A stretch of DNA of 64,000 bases, taken from Stenotrophomonas_A sp035629025. GTDB lineage: Bacteria; Pseudomonadota; Gammaproteobacteria; Xanthomonadales; Xanthomonadaceae. The DNA is taken from NCBI GenBank assembly GCA_035629025.1, contig DASPIU010000051.1, positions 1-64,000 of the forward strand, read 5' to 3'. This document shows positions 24,098 through 32,073 of the stretch, piece by piece (position 1 is the stretch's first letter; each line of letters begins with the position of its first letter). Both the position numbers and the translations under genes were made by a program. A model generated the notes under the pieces. That model had not been told where the DNA came from, did not search any database, and saw nothing but the letters and a program-made list of their open reading frames with translations.

Positions 24098-26119
24098 TCA
24101 AGCCAGGCTGGCCGCCTTCAGCTTCTGGATCTGGTCGCGGATATTGGCCGCCTCCTCGAACTCCAGGTCGCGGGCGTGCTGGTACATCTGCTGTTCCAGG
24201 GCCTTGATCCGGTTGGCGATCTCGGCCGGGCCCAGCGCGTGGTACTGCGCCGGCTCCTCGGCCACGATGCGGCGGCCCTTGCCTTTGCCCTTGCCGCGGC
24301 CGCTGCCGCCCTCGTCGCGCGCGCCTTCCATGATGTCGACGATCGGCCGCGCCACCGACTTGGGCACGATGCCGTGCGCCTCGTTGTACTCGACCTGCTT
24401 GGCGCGGCGGCGGTCGGTCTCGTCGATGGCCGCCTTCATCGAGCGGGTCATGTTGTCGGCGTAGAGGATCGCCTTGCCGCGCAGGTTGCGCGCGGCGCGG
24501 CCGATGGTCTGGATCAGCGAACCGGTCGAACGCAGGAAGCCCTCCTTGTCCGCGTCCAGGATCGCCACTAGCGACACCTCCGGCATGTCCAGACCCTCGC
24601 GCAGCAGGTTGATGCCAACCAGCACGTCGAACTTGCCCAGGCGCAGGTCGCGGATGATCTCCACCCGCTCCACGGTGTCGATATCCGAGTGCAGGTAGCG
24701 CACGCGGATGCCGTGCTCGCCGAGGTATTCGGTCAGGTTCTCGGCCATGCGCTTGGTCAGCGTGGTGACCAGCACGCGGTCGCCCATCTTGATGCGCAGG
24801 TTGCACTCGCTCATCAGGTCGTCGACCTGGGTGCCGACCGGGCGGATTTCCACCTCCGGGTCGATCAGGCCGGTCGGCCTCACCACCAGCTCGGTGATTT
24901 CCTCGCCCGACTCGCGCAGCTCATACGGGCCCGGCGTCGCCGACACATAGATGCTGCGCGGCGAACGCGCCTCCCATTCCTCGAAGCGCAGCGGGCGGTT
25001 GTCCAGCGCCGACGGCAGGCGGAAACCGAACTCCACCAGCGTTTCCTTGCGCGAGCGATCGCCCTTGTACATCGCGCCGATCTGCGGAATCGTCACGTGC
25101 GACTCGTCCACCACCAGCAGGGCATCGGCTGGCAGGTAGTCGAACAGGGTCGGCGGCGGCTCGCCCGGCGCCTTGCCGGTGAGGTGCCGCGAGTAGTTCT
25201 CGATGCCGTTGCAGAAGCCGACCTCGGCCATCATCTCCAGGTCGAACTGGGTGCGCTGCGCCAGGCGCTGCGCTTCGACCAGCTTGTTCTGCGCGTACAG
25301 GACCTCCAGGCGCTCCTTCAGCTCTTCCTTGATGGTGTCCACCGCGCTGAGCGTGCGCTCGCGGGTCGTCGCATAGTGGGTCTTCGGGTAGACCGTGTAG
25401 CGCTGCAAGTTGCGCAGGGTTTCGCCGGTCAGCGGGTCGAACAGGGTGAGCTTCTCGATGTCGCCGTCGAACAACTCGATGCGCAGGGCCTCGGTGTCCG
25501 ATTCGGCCGGAAACACATCCACGACCTCGCCGCGCACGCGGAATGCGCCACGGGTCAGCTCGAACTCGTTGCGGGTGTATTGCAGATCGGTGAGATGCCG
25601 GATCAGCTGGCGCTGGTCGATGTGCTCGCCCAGCGACAGGATCAGCCGCAGCGACAGGTAGTCTTCCGGCGCGCCCAGGCCGTAGATGGCCGACACGGTC
25701 GCCACCACCACCGCGTCCCTGCGCGACAGCAGGGTCTTGGTCGCGGCCAGGCGCATCTGCTCGATGTGTTCGTTGATCGAACTGTCCTTCTCGATGAAGG
25801 TGTCCGACGAAGGCACGTAGGCTTCCGGCTGGTAGTAGTCGTAGTAGCTGACGAAGTACTCCACCGCGTTGTGCGGGAAGAACGCCTTGAACTCGCCGTA
25901 CAGCTGCGCCGCCAGGGTCTTGTTTGGCGCCATCACCAGCGTCGGCTTCTGGATCTGCTGGATGACGTTGGCGATGGTGTAAGTCTTGCCCGAGCCGGTG
26001 ACGCCAAGCAGTGTCTGCTTGGCCAGGCCGGCCTCGAAATTCGAGGACAGGCGCTCGATGGCCTGCGGCTGGTCGCCGGACGGTGAGTACGGGGAGACGA
26101 GCTGGAAGCGGTCGCTCAT
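24098..26119 (-). CDS. uvrB: Excinuclease ABC subunit B
   Basis: DNA-damage recognition helicase of nucleotide excision repair, working with UvrA and UvrC. It is 673 residues, full length. Walker A GVTGSGKT (39-46), the beta-hairpin region with YYDYYQPEAYVP, Walker B DESH, helicase motifs (GINLLREGLDMPEVS, TIGRAARN) and the C-terminal UVR motif that binds UvrC (AEIANRIKALEQQMYQHAR) are all present. The ATG at 26117-26119 gives MSDRFQLVSPYSPSGDQPQA, the standard start. It is a single gene leftward, divergent from a prepilin-like gene. Confidence 0.98.
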   Translation of the reverse strand: MSDRFQLVSPYSPSGDQPQAIERLSSNFEAGLAKQTLLGVTGSGKTYTIANVIQQIQKPTLVMAPNKTLAAQLYGEFKAFFPHNAVEYFVSYYDYYQPEAYVPSSDTFIEKDSSINEHIEQMRLAATKTLLSRRDAVVVATVSAIYGLGAPEDYLSLRLILSLGEHIDQRQLIRHLTDLQYTRNEFELTRGAFRVRGEVVDVFPAESDTEALRIELFDGDIEKLTLFDPLTGETLRNLQRYTVYPKTHYATTRERTLSAVDTIKEELKERLEVLYAQNKLVEAQRLAQRTQFDLEMMAEVGFCNGIENYSRHLTGKAPGEPPPTLFDYLPADALLVVDESHVTIPQIGAMYKGDRSRKETLVEFGFRLPSALDNRPLRFEEWEARSPRSIYVSATPGPYELRESGEEITELVVRPTGLIDPEVEIRPVGTQVDDLMSECNLRIKMGDRVLVTTLTKRMAENLTEYLGEHGIRVRYLHSDIDTVERVEIIRDLRLGKFDVLVGINLLREGLDMPEVSLVAILDADKEGFLRSTGSLIQTIGRAARNLRGKAILYADNMTRSMKAAIDETDRRRAKQVEYNEAHGIVPKSVARPIVDIMEGARDEGGSGRGKGKGKGRRIVAEEPAQYHALGPAEIANRIKALEQQMYQHARDLEFEEAANIRDQIQKLKAASLA

Positions 26120-26266
26120 GAAGCACCTCGGAAACGATCGCTCAGTATAGCGACGCCGCGATGACGGCTGCGCGAGGCGTTTCCCTATGGGCCAGGCCAG
26201 AGCCGGCCGATGCCCCGCGCGCCCCGCGCGGGCGAGGCTGGGACGGCCTGTTCACGGACTCCGCCA

Positions 26267-26806
26267 ATGCGCCGCCCTTCCGGTTTCACAGTGCTCGAAT
26301 TGCTGATCACGCTAGCCATACTTGCGGTCCTGGCGACGTTCGCGGTGCCCGCGTTCCGAACCAGTCTTGAGCGGCAACGCATCAGCGGCGCCCTGTTCCT
26401 GATCAGCGCCCAGTTCGCCTCGGCCCGCATGACGGCAATAACCAGCGGCGAGGTAGTCAGCCTGTGCCCTGCACAGGGACAGGATGCCTGCCGCGACGAC
26501 AGCGACTGGAGCGGCGGCTGGTTGATGTTCAAGGGCCGGCGACGGACAACCCAGCCGCCCGGGCCCGAAGCAGTATTGCGCGTAATGCCGCGGCCAGCCC
26601 ACCCTTCCCTGCGCGTGTACTCCAGCGCCGGGCGCCGCGCCCTGCATTACCTGCCCGACGGGCGCAGCGCCGGCAGCAACCTGCGGATGCGCCTGTGCCT
26701 GGACGGGCGGTTGCGCGGCGAGGTAGTGGTCAACAACCTCGGGCGGGTGCGATCGCGGCGATTGCCGGGGTGGCAGGCATGCGCGTCGGCTGCCGAGCTG
26801 AAAGAT
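26267..26806 (+). CDS. FimT/GspH-type prepilin, 3' end undefined
   Basis: Type IV pilin-like protein. MRRPSG/FTVLELLITLAILAVL shows a short leader, the G/F cleavage site and Glu5, followed by a GspH-like domain (GALFLISAQFASARMTAITS, VSLCPAQGQDACRDD, MRLCLDGR, VVVNNLGRVRSRR). The expected end lies soon after residue 170, but there is no stop in this frame until 27755-27757; the frame runs right through the antisense of the converging LysR gene. I end the feature where that gene stops. A lost stop or a small frameshift near 26790-26806 is the simplest explanation. It is unlinked to the main pilin operon at 32-39 kb. Confidence 0.7.
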
Positions 26807-27646
26807 TCATTGGAACGCCAGGGTCAGTACCCGCAGCGCCTCGCGGGAGCGCCGGTCGCTGAGCGCGCTGTACAGCATCACGTCCTGCGCCGGAATCGGC
26901 GGCAGCGACAGGCTCTTCTCCACATCCACGGTGCCAGACGGCGCCGCCCGCCGTGCCAGCACCGCCACGGCCAGACCGGCTGCCGCCGCGGCTCCCAGGA
27001 TCGCCGCGCCCTTGCCGACAAAGACCTCTTGCCAGTCGATGCCGGCCTTGTCGAGCGCGCGAACCGCCGCAGCGCGAACGCGGCACAACTCGCCCTGCGT
27101 GGCCAGTGGCAACGGTTGACCTGCGCGCAGCTCCCAGCCCAGCGCTGCGAACCAGGCAAAGGATTCAGCGAACGCCGCCCTGCCCTGCTTGCGACGATCC
27201 TCCGGACGCAGCACCAGCACGGCATCGAGCCGGCCCTGTTCGTGCGCCTGCATCAACTCGCGCGTGCCGGCCACGTGCATCTCGACCAGCAGGTTTGGGT
27301 CATGGTCGCGCATCCGTCGCAACAGCGCGGAAAGCTCGCGACCAACCAGCTGATGGCTGATGCCAACGGTGAGCCGGCGCTGTTCGGTATCGAAAGCGGC
27401 CGCGGCGCGGTCGTGGCTGGAAATCAGCTCGCGTGCCATTCCCAGAAAGGCCAACCCCTCGGTCGAAAGACGCACCTGTCGCGGCGTGCGCTCCAGCAGG
27501 CGCCGTCCAAGTTGCTCCTCCAGCCGGCGCAACTTGAGGCTGATTGCCGATTGCGTCGTACCAAGCACTTCAGCAGCCCGGGTGAAGCTCTGCAGGTCCG
27601 CAGCCAGCACAAAGGCCCTGACCGCATCCACATCCATCGCCTTCAT
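26807..27646 (-). CDS. LysR-family transcriptional regulator
   Basis: 279 residues with the LysR winged helix (VRAFVLAADLQSFTRAAEVL, TTQSAISLKLRRLEEQLG, LLERTPRQVRL) and a substrate-binding-like effector domain (LTVGISHQLVGRELSAL, LDAVLVLRPEDRR, EVFVGKGAAILGAAAAAGLA). Divergent from a lipocalin-like gene with an AT-rich dyad between them, the typical LysR target arrangement. Its 3' end collides with the stop-less prepilin gene. Confidence 0.95.
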   Translation of the reverse strand: MKAMDVDAVRAFVLAADLQSFTRAAEVLGTTQSAISLKLRRLEEQLGRRLLERTPRQVRLSTEGLAFLGMARELISSHDRAAAAFDTEQRRLTVGISHQLVGRELSALLRRMRDHDPNLLVEMHVAGTRELMQAHEQGRLDAVLVLRPEDRRKQGRAAFAESFAWFAALGWELRAGQPLPLATQGELCRVRAAAVRALDKAGIDWQEVFVGKGAAILGAAAAAGLAVAVLARRAAPSGTVDVEKSLSLPPIPAQDVMLYSALSDRRSREALRVLTLAFQ

Positions 27647-27671
27647 CGGAGATACATTCGATTTTCAAATG

Positions 27672-27685
27672 ATAGATATCTCTAT
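27672..27685. promoter_or_regulatory. Dyad between LysR gene and lipocalin-like gene
   Basis: ATAGA-TATC-TCTAT, a perfect five-base inverted repeat that also contains the palindrome AGATATCT, in a strongly AT-rich 60-base patch. Such dyads with the spacing of a LysR half-site pair are the usual binding sites for the divergent regulator. Confidence 0.5.
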
Positions 27686-27753
27686 AAATCTATTTTCAGC
27701 ATCATGCAAGCGGCATACGCTCCGCCAGGTTCACCCCATCCGAGGAGCTTGCT

Positions 27754-28242
27754 ATGAATAACTTGAGTGTGATGCTGGCGATGTTCGCCGGGCTGGCGGC
27801 ACGTGATACCGCCGAAGCGGCCGAGCCATTTTCACTGCAGGGGACATGGAACCTCGTGGCGGCCGACAAGATCCTGCCGGGCGGTACGCAGGTGCGGGAC
27901 TATGGCGAACAGCCGAAAGGCCGGTTAATCATCGATGCCCAGGGCCGGTACTCGCTGCAGATCTTCAAGTCCGAGCGGCTGCGCTTCGCTGCCGACAACA
28001 AGGGCGACGGCAGCACTGGCGAGTTCAAGTCGGCTGTCATGGGCAGCAGTACCCACTATGGAAAGGTCACGATCGACGCCGGGCAGCACCTGCTCGTGTT
28101 CTCGATTGAGGGCTCGTCTTTCCCCAACTGGGAAGGGACGGTGCAGAAGCGTGAGTACGAGAGTGATGGACGGACGCTGAGCTATCGGGTGCCGGCGCGG
28201 GCGGATGGCAGCATCCCGGTATCGGTGTGGCGCAAGGAGTAA
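27754..28242 (+). CDS. Lipocalin-like domain protein
   Basis: 162 residues. The N-terminus (MNNLSVMLAMFAGLAARDTAEA) could be a signal peptide. The body matches the lipocalin-like fold of PF13924-type proteins: SLQGTWNLVAADKILPGG, PKGRLIIDAQGRYSLQIF, FKSAVMGSSTHYGKVTI, EGTVQKREYESDGRTLSYRV. These proteins are often induced by a divergent LysR regulator, and one lies next door. The ligand is unknown. Confidence 0.85.
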   Translation: MNNLSVMLAMFAGLAARDTAEAAEPFSLQGTWNLVAADKILPGGTQVRDYGEQPKGRLIIDAQGRYSLQIFKSERLRFAADNKGDGSTGEFKSAVMGSSTHYGKVTIDAGQHLLVFSIEGSSFPNWEGTVQKREYESDGRTLSYRVPARADGSIPVSVWRKE

Positions 28243-28280
28243 CCGCTCTCCTCTATCTGTTCCCCATGACTTGACACAGC

Positions 28281-28346
28281 ACGCAAATTTTCCCGGCTTC
28301 AGAGCGCTTGGTTCGACCCAACGACTCCTATCGGCCAGAAGCGGAC
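28281..28346. repeat. Imperfect repeat A, copy 1 (putative left end of integrative element)
   Basis: CAAATTTTCCCGGCTTCAGA...CAACGACTCCTATCGGCCAGAAGCGGACA closely matches the segment at 29631-29702, including AATTTTCCCGGCT, CAGA, CAACGACT and CTATCGG. The second half, (T)ATCGGCCAGAAGCGGACATTG, also belongs to the repeat family described below. Confidence 0.55.
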
Positions 28347-28550
28347 ATTGCTCTCGCCTTAATTCGCCGGCTAGAAATTCTTCCGATAGAAGTCTTCAAC
28401 TAAGGCATCAGCCTCATATAGAAAGGACGGCGCCGATTCGCTGAGTGCTCCTATGATTCCCAAGCCACTTCCCTGCGATGGAGAAAGGGACCCCGACACG
28501 ACCGTTCGACACCGCTCCTCCCCATCCCCACACTTACGACAGGCCCCATT

Positions 28551-28580
28551 GACCGCTTCGGGTCGGAAGCGAGCATTAGC
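28551..28580. repeat. Repeat family B copy (GACCGCTTCGGGTCGGAAGCGAGCATTAGC)
   Basis: Short degenerate inverted repeat with arms around CCGCTT and AAGCGG and the tail CATTAGC. It is one of at least eight related copies between 28.3 and 31.4 kb. Confidence 0.6.
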
Positions 28581-28658
28581 ACCGGTTGGCGCCCACCCGA
28601 TTGCAGGGGTGGCTCACGCGGACATCACCAGCGGTCGGCGCTTCCATCCTCCCCGAAC

Positions 28659-28683
28659 GTCAGCTTTCGGCCAGAAGCGGACG
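28659..28683. repeat. Repeat family B copy
   Basis: GTCAGCTTTCGGCCAGAAGCGGACG, eight bases before the end of the lipoprotein gene at 28691. CTTTCGGCC-A-GAAGCGGAC matches the other copies. Confidence 0.6.
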
Positions 28684-28690
28684 TTTCCAC

Positions 28691-29155
28691 CTAAAGACTT
28701 GGCTGGAGGTGTGAGACGACTCCTGCAAGCGCCTGGAACTGCTCTCGTGTGTTCGTTGTGCAGGTGACCACCATTACTGTGCCCCGTGGACTCCCCGTTG
28801 GCAGGTATGTGTGCCAGATGCGCGGCTTGTCCCAACCACTGGATGGCGTTCGGAACCAAATGAGGTCGTGCCCGTTGGTACGTGTCGTGCCGGCGTAGCG
28901 TAGCCCTTCAGGGTTGTTCGGATTCTCGCCGACGTAAACCTCGAAGAGCTTTACCCCGGTTTTCTTGTGCACATACTTGCAGACGCGAAAGTCGGGGCCG
29001 TCCTGTCGACTCACTGTTATCGAACCAACTCCTGGCAGAACTGGACAACCTGCCAAAGTTCCGATGCCGGACTTGGACAGGTCGATGGGTCGCGAAGTTG
29101 GCTCGCTACAGGCGGCGAGCAGAAGCAACATGGCAACGATGCTGATACTTCGCAT
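28691..29155 (-). CDS. Putative lipoprotein, unknown function
   Basis: 154 residues. MRSISIVAMLLLLAACSE is a clear lipoprotein signal with Cys16. The mature part has GCPVLPGVGSITVSR, FRVCKYVHKKTGVKLFEVYVG and a C-terminal IWHTYLPTGSPRGTVMVV. The ATG at 29155 with GAGGAAG upstream is chosen; the frame opens further upstream only across a repeat. I do not recognise the family. It is the only gene between two copies of repeat family B, in the lower-GC accessory stretch next to the tRNA-Asn elements. Confidence 0.7.
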   Translation of the reverse strand: MRSISIVAMLLLLAACSEPTSRPIDLSKSGIGTLAGCPVLPGVGSITVSRQDGPDFRVCKYVHKKTGVKLFEVYVGENPNNPEGLRYAGTTRTNGHDLIWFRTPSSGWDKPRIWHTYLPTGSPRGTVMVVTCTTNTREQFQALAGVVSHLQPSL

Positions 29156-29194
29156 GCAATCTCGCTTCCTCTGAGGGCTACTCGCGCGCCTGCT

Positions 29195-29230
29195 AATGGC
29201 CGCTTTGGGTCGAAATCGGACATTAGCACC
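29195..29230. repeat. Repeat family B copy
   Basis: AATGGCCGCTTTGGGTCGAAATCGGACATTAGC, about 40 bases before the lipoprotein start. It is among the best-preserved copies. Confidence 0.65.
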
Positions 29231-29457
29231 GTCCACCGCGGACGTGCCCGTCCGGTCGGCGAGTAGCCTCACAGTCGATCACGCCCCCCCCGGGGAACAG
29301 AGCAATTGGGTCGCGCCTTGCGCTACGACTCCATTCCACCCGATGGGATCGAACCAATCAAAGCCCTAAGTCCAACGCCCCCGGCAACCCCTTGCCATGC
29401 CTCCCCCCTCACACCAGAGGGAAGCGGAATTTTCCCGGAATTTTCCCGGCGGTAGAA

Positions 29458-29489
29458 ACAAAAAGGCTTGCAGTTGCCTGCAAGCCTTT
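29458..29489 (-). terminator. Terminator next to truncated tRNA-Asn copy
   Basis: On the minus strand GGCTTGCAG-GCAA-CTGCAAGCC followed by TTTTTGTTT. It mirrors the terminator after the intact tRNA-Asn at 31986-32020, as expected if the tRNA 3' end and its terminator were duplicated by integration. Confidence 0.75.
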
Positions 29490-29495
29490 GCTGTA

Positions 29496-29543
29496 TCTGG
29501 CGCCCGAAGTTGGACTCGAACCAACGACCCCCTGATTAACAGT
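29496..29543. repeat. att-like direct repeat, left (truncated tRNA-Asn)
   Basis: 48 bases identical to 32026-32073, i.e. the last 46 bases of tRNA-Asn including the anticodon (GTT) and CCA, plus two flanking bases. The match stops at AGT|T versus AGT|C. This is the signature of site-specific integration into the tRNA 3' end. Confidence 0.9.
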
Positions 29544-29630
29544 TAGGGCTACTAAGCTGAAAGTTCAATCACTTACGCAACCATGTTTTCCCGAGACCGG
29601 GTCTACAAACGGTTGAATGGCTTAGCCGCG

Positions 29631-29702
29631 AGCGCGAATTTTCCCGGCTGCAGAAAGCTGGCTTGCGACGCAACGACTTCTATCGGTCAGGAGCGGACGC
29701 GG
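29631..29702. repeat. Imperfect repeat A, copy 2
   Basis: GCGAATTTTCCCGGCTGCAGAAAGC...GCAACGACTTCTATCGGTCAGGAGCGGACG, the counterpart of 28281-28346. It lies about 90 bases inside the left att copy, so both repeats may mark the left ends of two related elements. Confidence 0.55.
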
Positions 29703-29766
29703 GGCTAGCGCGGCGAGCAGTAGCCCTGCCCACAGCCTCATCGCTGCATTTTCCATGAGTGTTTAG

Positions 29767-30105
29767 CTAATCTTTCACAAATCCCATTGCCGCGAATCGC
29801 AGTCCCGCCCATGCCACCAGCACACTGCCGGACGCCTTGAGCAGGATGAGGAACCAGAACCACAGCGGAAAGTCATCGCGCCGGGACACAACTCGCGCAC
29901 CAGCCCGACTCATGTCGATGGAGCGGCCAGAGATGGCGTCATGGACGGTCCCGGCGAACCAGATCAAGCCGGTCCCGAAGAAAAGTAACCCCACCATGGC
30001 GATCGCGATGGGGCGCGCGATCGGAGAGCGGTCCCGCAACTGGTCAATGAGCAACGCCACCGCCAGGGTGACGGCAAAAACCAGATAGTAGAGCGCCAGA
30101 CTCAT
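29767..30105 (-). CDS. Small membrane protein, unknown function
   Basis: 112 residues with three membrane segments: YYLVFAVTLAVALLI (6-20), IAIAMVGLLFFGTGLIWFAG (about 33-53) and FWFLILLKASGSVLVAWAGL (about 82-102), with a short charged loop (SRAGARVVSRRDD). The ATG at 30103-30105 follows GGAG by five bases. Cargo of the tRNA-Asn element; family not recognised. Confidence 0.65.
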   Translation of the reverse strand: MSLALYYLVFAVTLAVALLIDQLRDRSPIARPIAIAMVGLLFFGTGLIWFAGTVHDAISGRSIDMSRAGARVVSRRDDFPLWFWFLILLKASGSVLVAWAGLRFAAMGFVKD

Positions 30106-30201
30106 CGACTCCTCCATGTCCTCGCAAAGTGTACGCAAGCGGACCACCGGCGTTTGGGTCTGCTTGCCCACCTGAAGCCAGCGAACATGCTTCTCCTCTC
30201 A

Positions 30202-30234
30202 GGTCCGCTATGGGTCGATACCGGGCGCTAGCAC
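30202..30234. repeat. Repeat family B copy
   Basis: GGTCCGCTATGGGTCGATACCGGGCGCTAGCAC, between two small membrane-protein genes of the element and about 95 bases before the start of the first. Confidence 0.55.
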
Positions 30235-30396
30235 AAGCCAAACCCCAGACCCGAGGTGTCAACCTGGAGCAGCCAGTGCGCAATTAGCAGTCAGGGCGAC
30301 GATCCTTCAAGGCCGGCTATGGCAGCTTTTGAATGACTTGGTGCCGCGTGTGAATCCGCCTGCAGAGCGCGTGGCCGTCACCGGAGCTTCGTGCCG

Positions 30397-30705
30397 CTAC
30401 ATCCCGTGTCGGCGACGGTCGCGCTCATTTTTTCGCTGCCACGCCTCGAGAACGGTAACTTTTCGCTTCGGCACCAGAATCATGGCAATGCCAACCGAGA
30501 CGAAGGCGAGAACGCCGAGTGCCGCAGCAATGCATATTAGAGCCAAGAAAAATGGAACGAAGGCCATGCCCATCGATACGAGCATGAAGTCATGGAATTC
30601 CTGGCTAGAGGGCTGCGGCAGAAGTTGAGATATCCATAGCACCAATGGGCAAAAGATGACCAACGAAACTGCTGCTCTAGCCAGGTAGCGAGTGGCTTCT
30701 TTCAT
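30397..30705 (-). CDS. Small membrane protein, unknown function
   Basis: 102 residues with two membrane segments, AAVSLVIFCPLVLWISQLL (11-29) and the long VPFFLALICIAAALGVLAFVSVGIAMIL (about 50-77), and a strongly basic C-terminal tail (KRKVTVLEAW, KNERDRRRHG). The ATG at 30703-30705 is chosen; the longer frame lacks a site and crosses a repeat. Cargo of the tRNA-Asn element; family not recognised. Confidence 0.6.
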   Translation of the reverse strand: MKEATRYLARAAVSLVIFCPLVLWISQLLPQPSSQEFHDFMLVSMGMAFVPFFLALICIAAALGVLAFVSVGIAMILVPKRKVTVLEAWQRKNERDRRRHGM

Positions 30706-30834
30706 TTGACTAGCCCCCAAATTGGCCACGCAGCGGCGCGGCGTCGGCTTGCGGGCATTCTTGCGCGTGAAGATCGAGCGAGCAAGCGGCCTGTTGCCTC
30801 CCAGTGTGGGGGCTAGTAGCCGGGAACGGTCGCT

Positions 30835-30870
30835 CAGGTCCGCTCCAGGTCGAAAGCGGAAATTACCAGC
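30835..30870. repeat. Repeat family B copy
   Basis: CAGGTCCGCTCCAGGTCGAAAGCGGAAATTACCAGC; the arms TCCGCT and AGCGGA are clear. It lies just after the stop of the SUKH-like gene, 30 bases from 30900. Confidence 0.6.
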
Positions 30871-30899
30871 GGTCGGCGGCTCCGTCGAGCAAACATTGC

Positions 30900-31298
30900 T
30901 CATAGATCCGCAGCGTCCTCAGCGAGTGACCAGTCCTTCATGTCTGAGAACACTCGCACCCTGACAAAGTCGAACACGTCTTCGTAGACGTCGCTGACGA
31001 TGTTCCACGTACGTGGCGATGCTTGCTTGCTGTCGCTAAAGACTGGATGAAAGTAAACGACTTGATCTGTGATCTCGCCATTTACCACCAACAGCCCCGC
31101 AAAGTCGTCGCAGTCCTGCCGACCGGCAAAAACAAAGACTTCGCCACCGCTTACGTCTTCGCGCTGGAAAGCGCGGGACGCGAACGCATAATCAGATGCG
31201 TCGGAGAAGAAGTGCCATGGCGTGAGCTTGGTCAAGCCCTGACTAAGAAACCAACGAAGGGCGTTTGGCCAGGCCGGATCAATCTTGCTTCGTTCCAT
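30900..31298 (-). CDS. SMI1/KNR4 (SUKH)-like protein, possible orphan immunity protein
   Basis: 132 residues. The N-terminus (WPNALRWFLSQGLTKLTPWHF) and the strand pattern VFVFAGRQDCDDFAGLLV, ITDQVVYFHPVF resemble SUKH-type proteins, whose members often neutralise polymorphic toxins. The ATG at 31296-31298 is chosen; the extension to 31349 would read through a family-B repeat. No toxin gene lies next to it, so if it is an immunity protein it is an orphan. The family assignment is by pattern only. Confidence 0.55.
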   Translation of the reverse strand: MERSKIDPAWPNALRWFLSQGLTKLTPWHFFSDASDYAFASRAFQREDVSGGEVFVFAGRQDCDDFAGLLVVNGEITDQVVYFHPVFSDSKQASPRTWNIVSDVYEDVFDFVRVRVFSDMKDWSLAEDAADL

Positions 31299-31314
31299 GA
31301 CGTTGCCTAGCCCG

Positions 31315-31350
31315 TCTGTCCGCTTCAGGTCGAAAGCAGACTCTAGCACT
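31315..31350. repeat. Repeat family B copy
   Basis: TCTGTCCGCTTCAGGTCGAAAGCAGACTCTAGCAC, directly upstream of the SUKH-like start. With the copy at 30835 it brackets this single gene. Confidence 0.6.
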
Positions 31351-31647
31351 CGCTATGCGCCGACCTGCCAAGGTCATCATGCCGAAGCCTTGCAAGGCGT
31401 CATTCTCGCGTGCAAGGCCTAGAAACAAGCACTTAGGTTTGCTTTTCCCGGTTCCACATCCCTAAGCCCTTGAAGCGCGGCAACCCCCGTCGCTATTTCC
31501 CCGGTGGTTCGGCCTACCGGAGCGCTACGTGGCGCGGCCGCGCCACGATCTTCGCCGCCACCTCCGACCTGATGCGATCCTGATTGCGCGCTGCCCACAT
31601 TGCCACGCCTCGCCGCCCCTGCTCGAAGGTGCTGCAGTCGCGCTTGA

Positions 31648-31956
31648 CGAGCGGAGCGAAGGGCTGGCCAGCGGGCGCCCCTGGCTCGCTCGACGCTCAA
31701 GACGGCGCGGCAGCGCCTGATCACTGCGGCAATCGCGGAGGATGTGATCTCAGAAGAGCAGCGCTTCGCGCTGCACGGCTTGAAGCATCGCGGAATCACC
31801 GATACGCGAGGGACGTGTGCGCACAAGCAAGACGCGGCTGGCCACGTTACGCCTCAGATGACTAACCGCTACGACCATGAGCTGCAGGGGGTGCAGCCCC
31901 CTTCGCTACCGGGCGACGATGATCTGGCTTACGCCGACGCCGGCAGCGATCGATAG
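31648..31956 (+). pseudogene. Tyrosine recombinase (integrase) C-terminal fragment
   Basis: About 100 codons without a credible start. The end matches phage/island integrases: HGLKHRGITDTRGT (His/Arg box), AGHVTPQMTNRYDHE with the catalytic Tyr. Upstream of 31648 this frame has a TGA and the rest of the enzyme, including the first catalytic Arg, is missing. The fragment ends 70 bases from tRNA-Asn, the usual place for the integrase of an element inserted there. The region 31350-31647 before it holds no convincing gene. Confidence 0.8.
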
Positions 31957-31985
31957 TGCCGAATTTTCCCGGCAACTTCCCCGGC

Positions 31986-32020
31986 AAAAAAAAGGGCTTG
32001 CGGATGATCCGCAAGCCCTT
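31986..32020 (-). terminator. Terminator of tRNA-Asn
   Basis: On the minus strand GGGCTTGCGGAT and ATCCGCAAGCCC form a long perfect stem followed by eight T. It begins about eight bases after the tRNA 3' end. Confidence 0.9.
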
Positions 32021-32025
32021 GATTT

Positions 32026-32073
32026 TCTGGCGCCCGAAGTTGGACTCGAACCAACGACCCCCTGATTAACAGT
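32026..32073. repeat. att-like direct repeat, right (within intact tRNA-Asn)
   Basis: Perfect copy of 29496-29543. It comprises the 3' part of the functional tRNA, from the anticodon loop to CCA. Confidence 0.9.

Larger units (their letters stand above)
29496..32073. mobile_element. Remnant of integrative element at tRNA-Asn
   Basis: About 2.6 kb bounded by a 48-bp perfect direct repeat of the tRNA-Asn 3' half, holding a tyrosine-recombinase C-terminal fragment beside the intact tRNA, three small orphan genes and several family-B repeats. GC is lower than in the flanking core genes. The integrase is broken, so the element should not move by itself. Outside its left end, 29427-29450 (GAATTTTCCCGG twice) resembles 31965-31985 inside its right end, which suggests a second, older element once lay to the left. 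Confidence 0.8.

Noticed and set aside
31005..31016. Perfect 12-bp palindrome CCACGTACGTGG
   Set aside because: It lies within the SUKH-like coding region, occurs once, and differs from the maltodextrin operator despite the shared TACGTA core.
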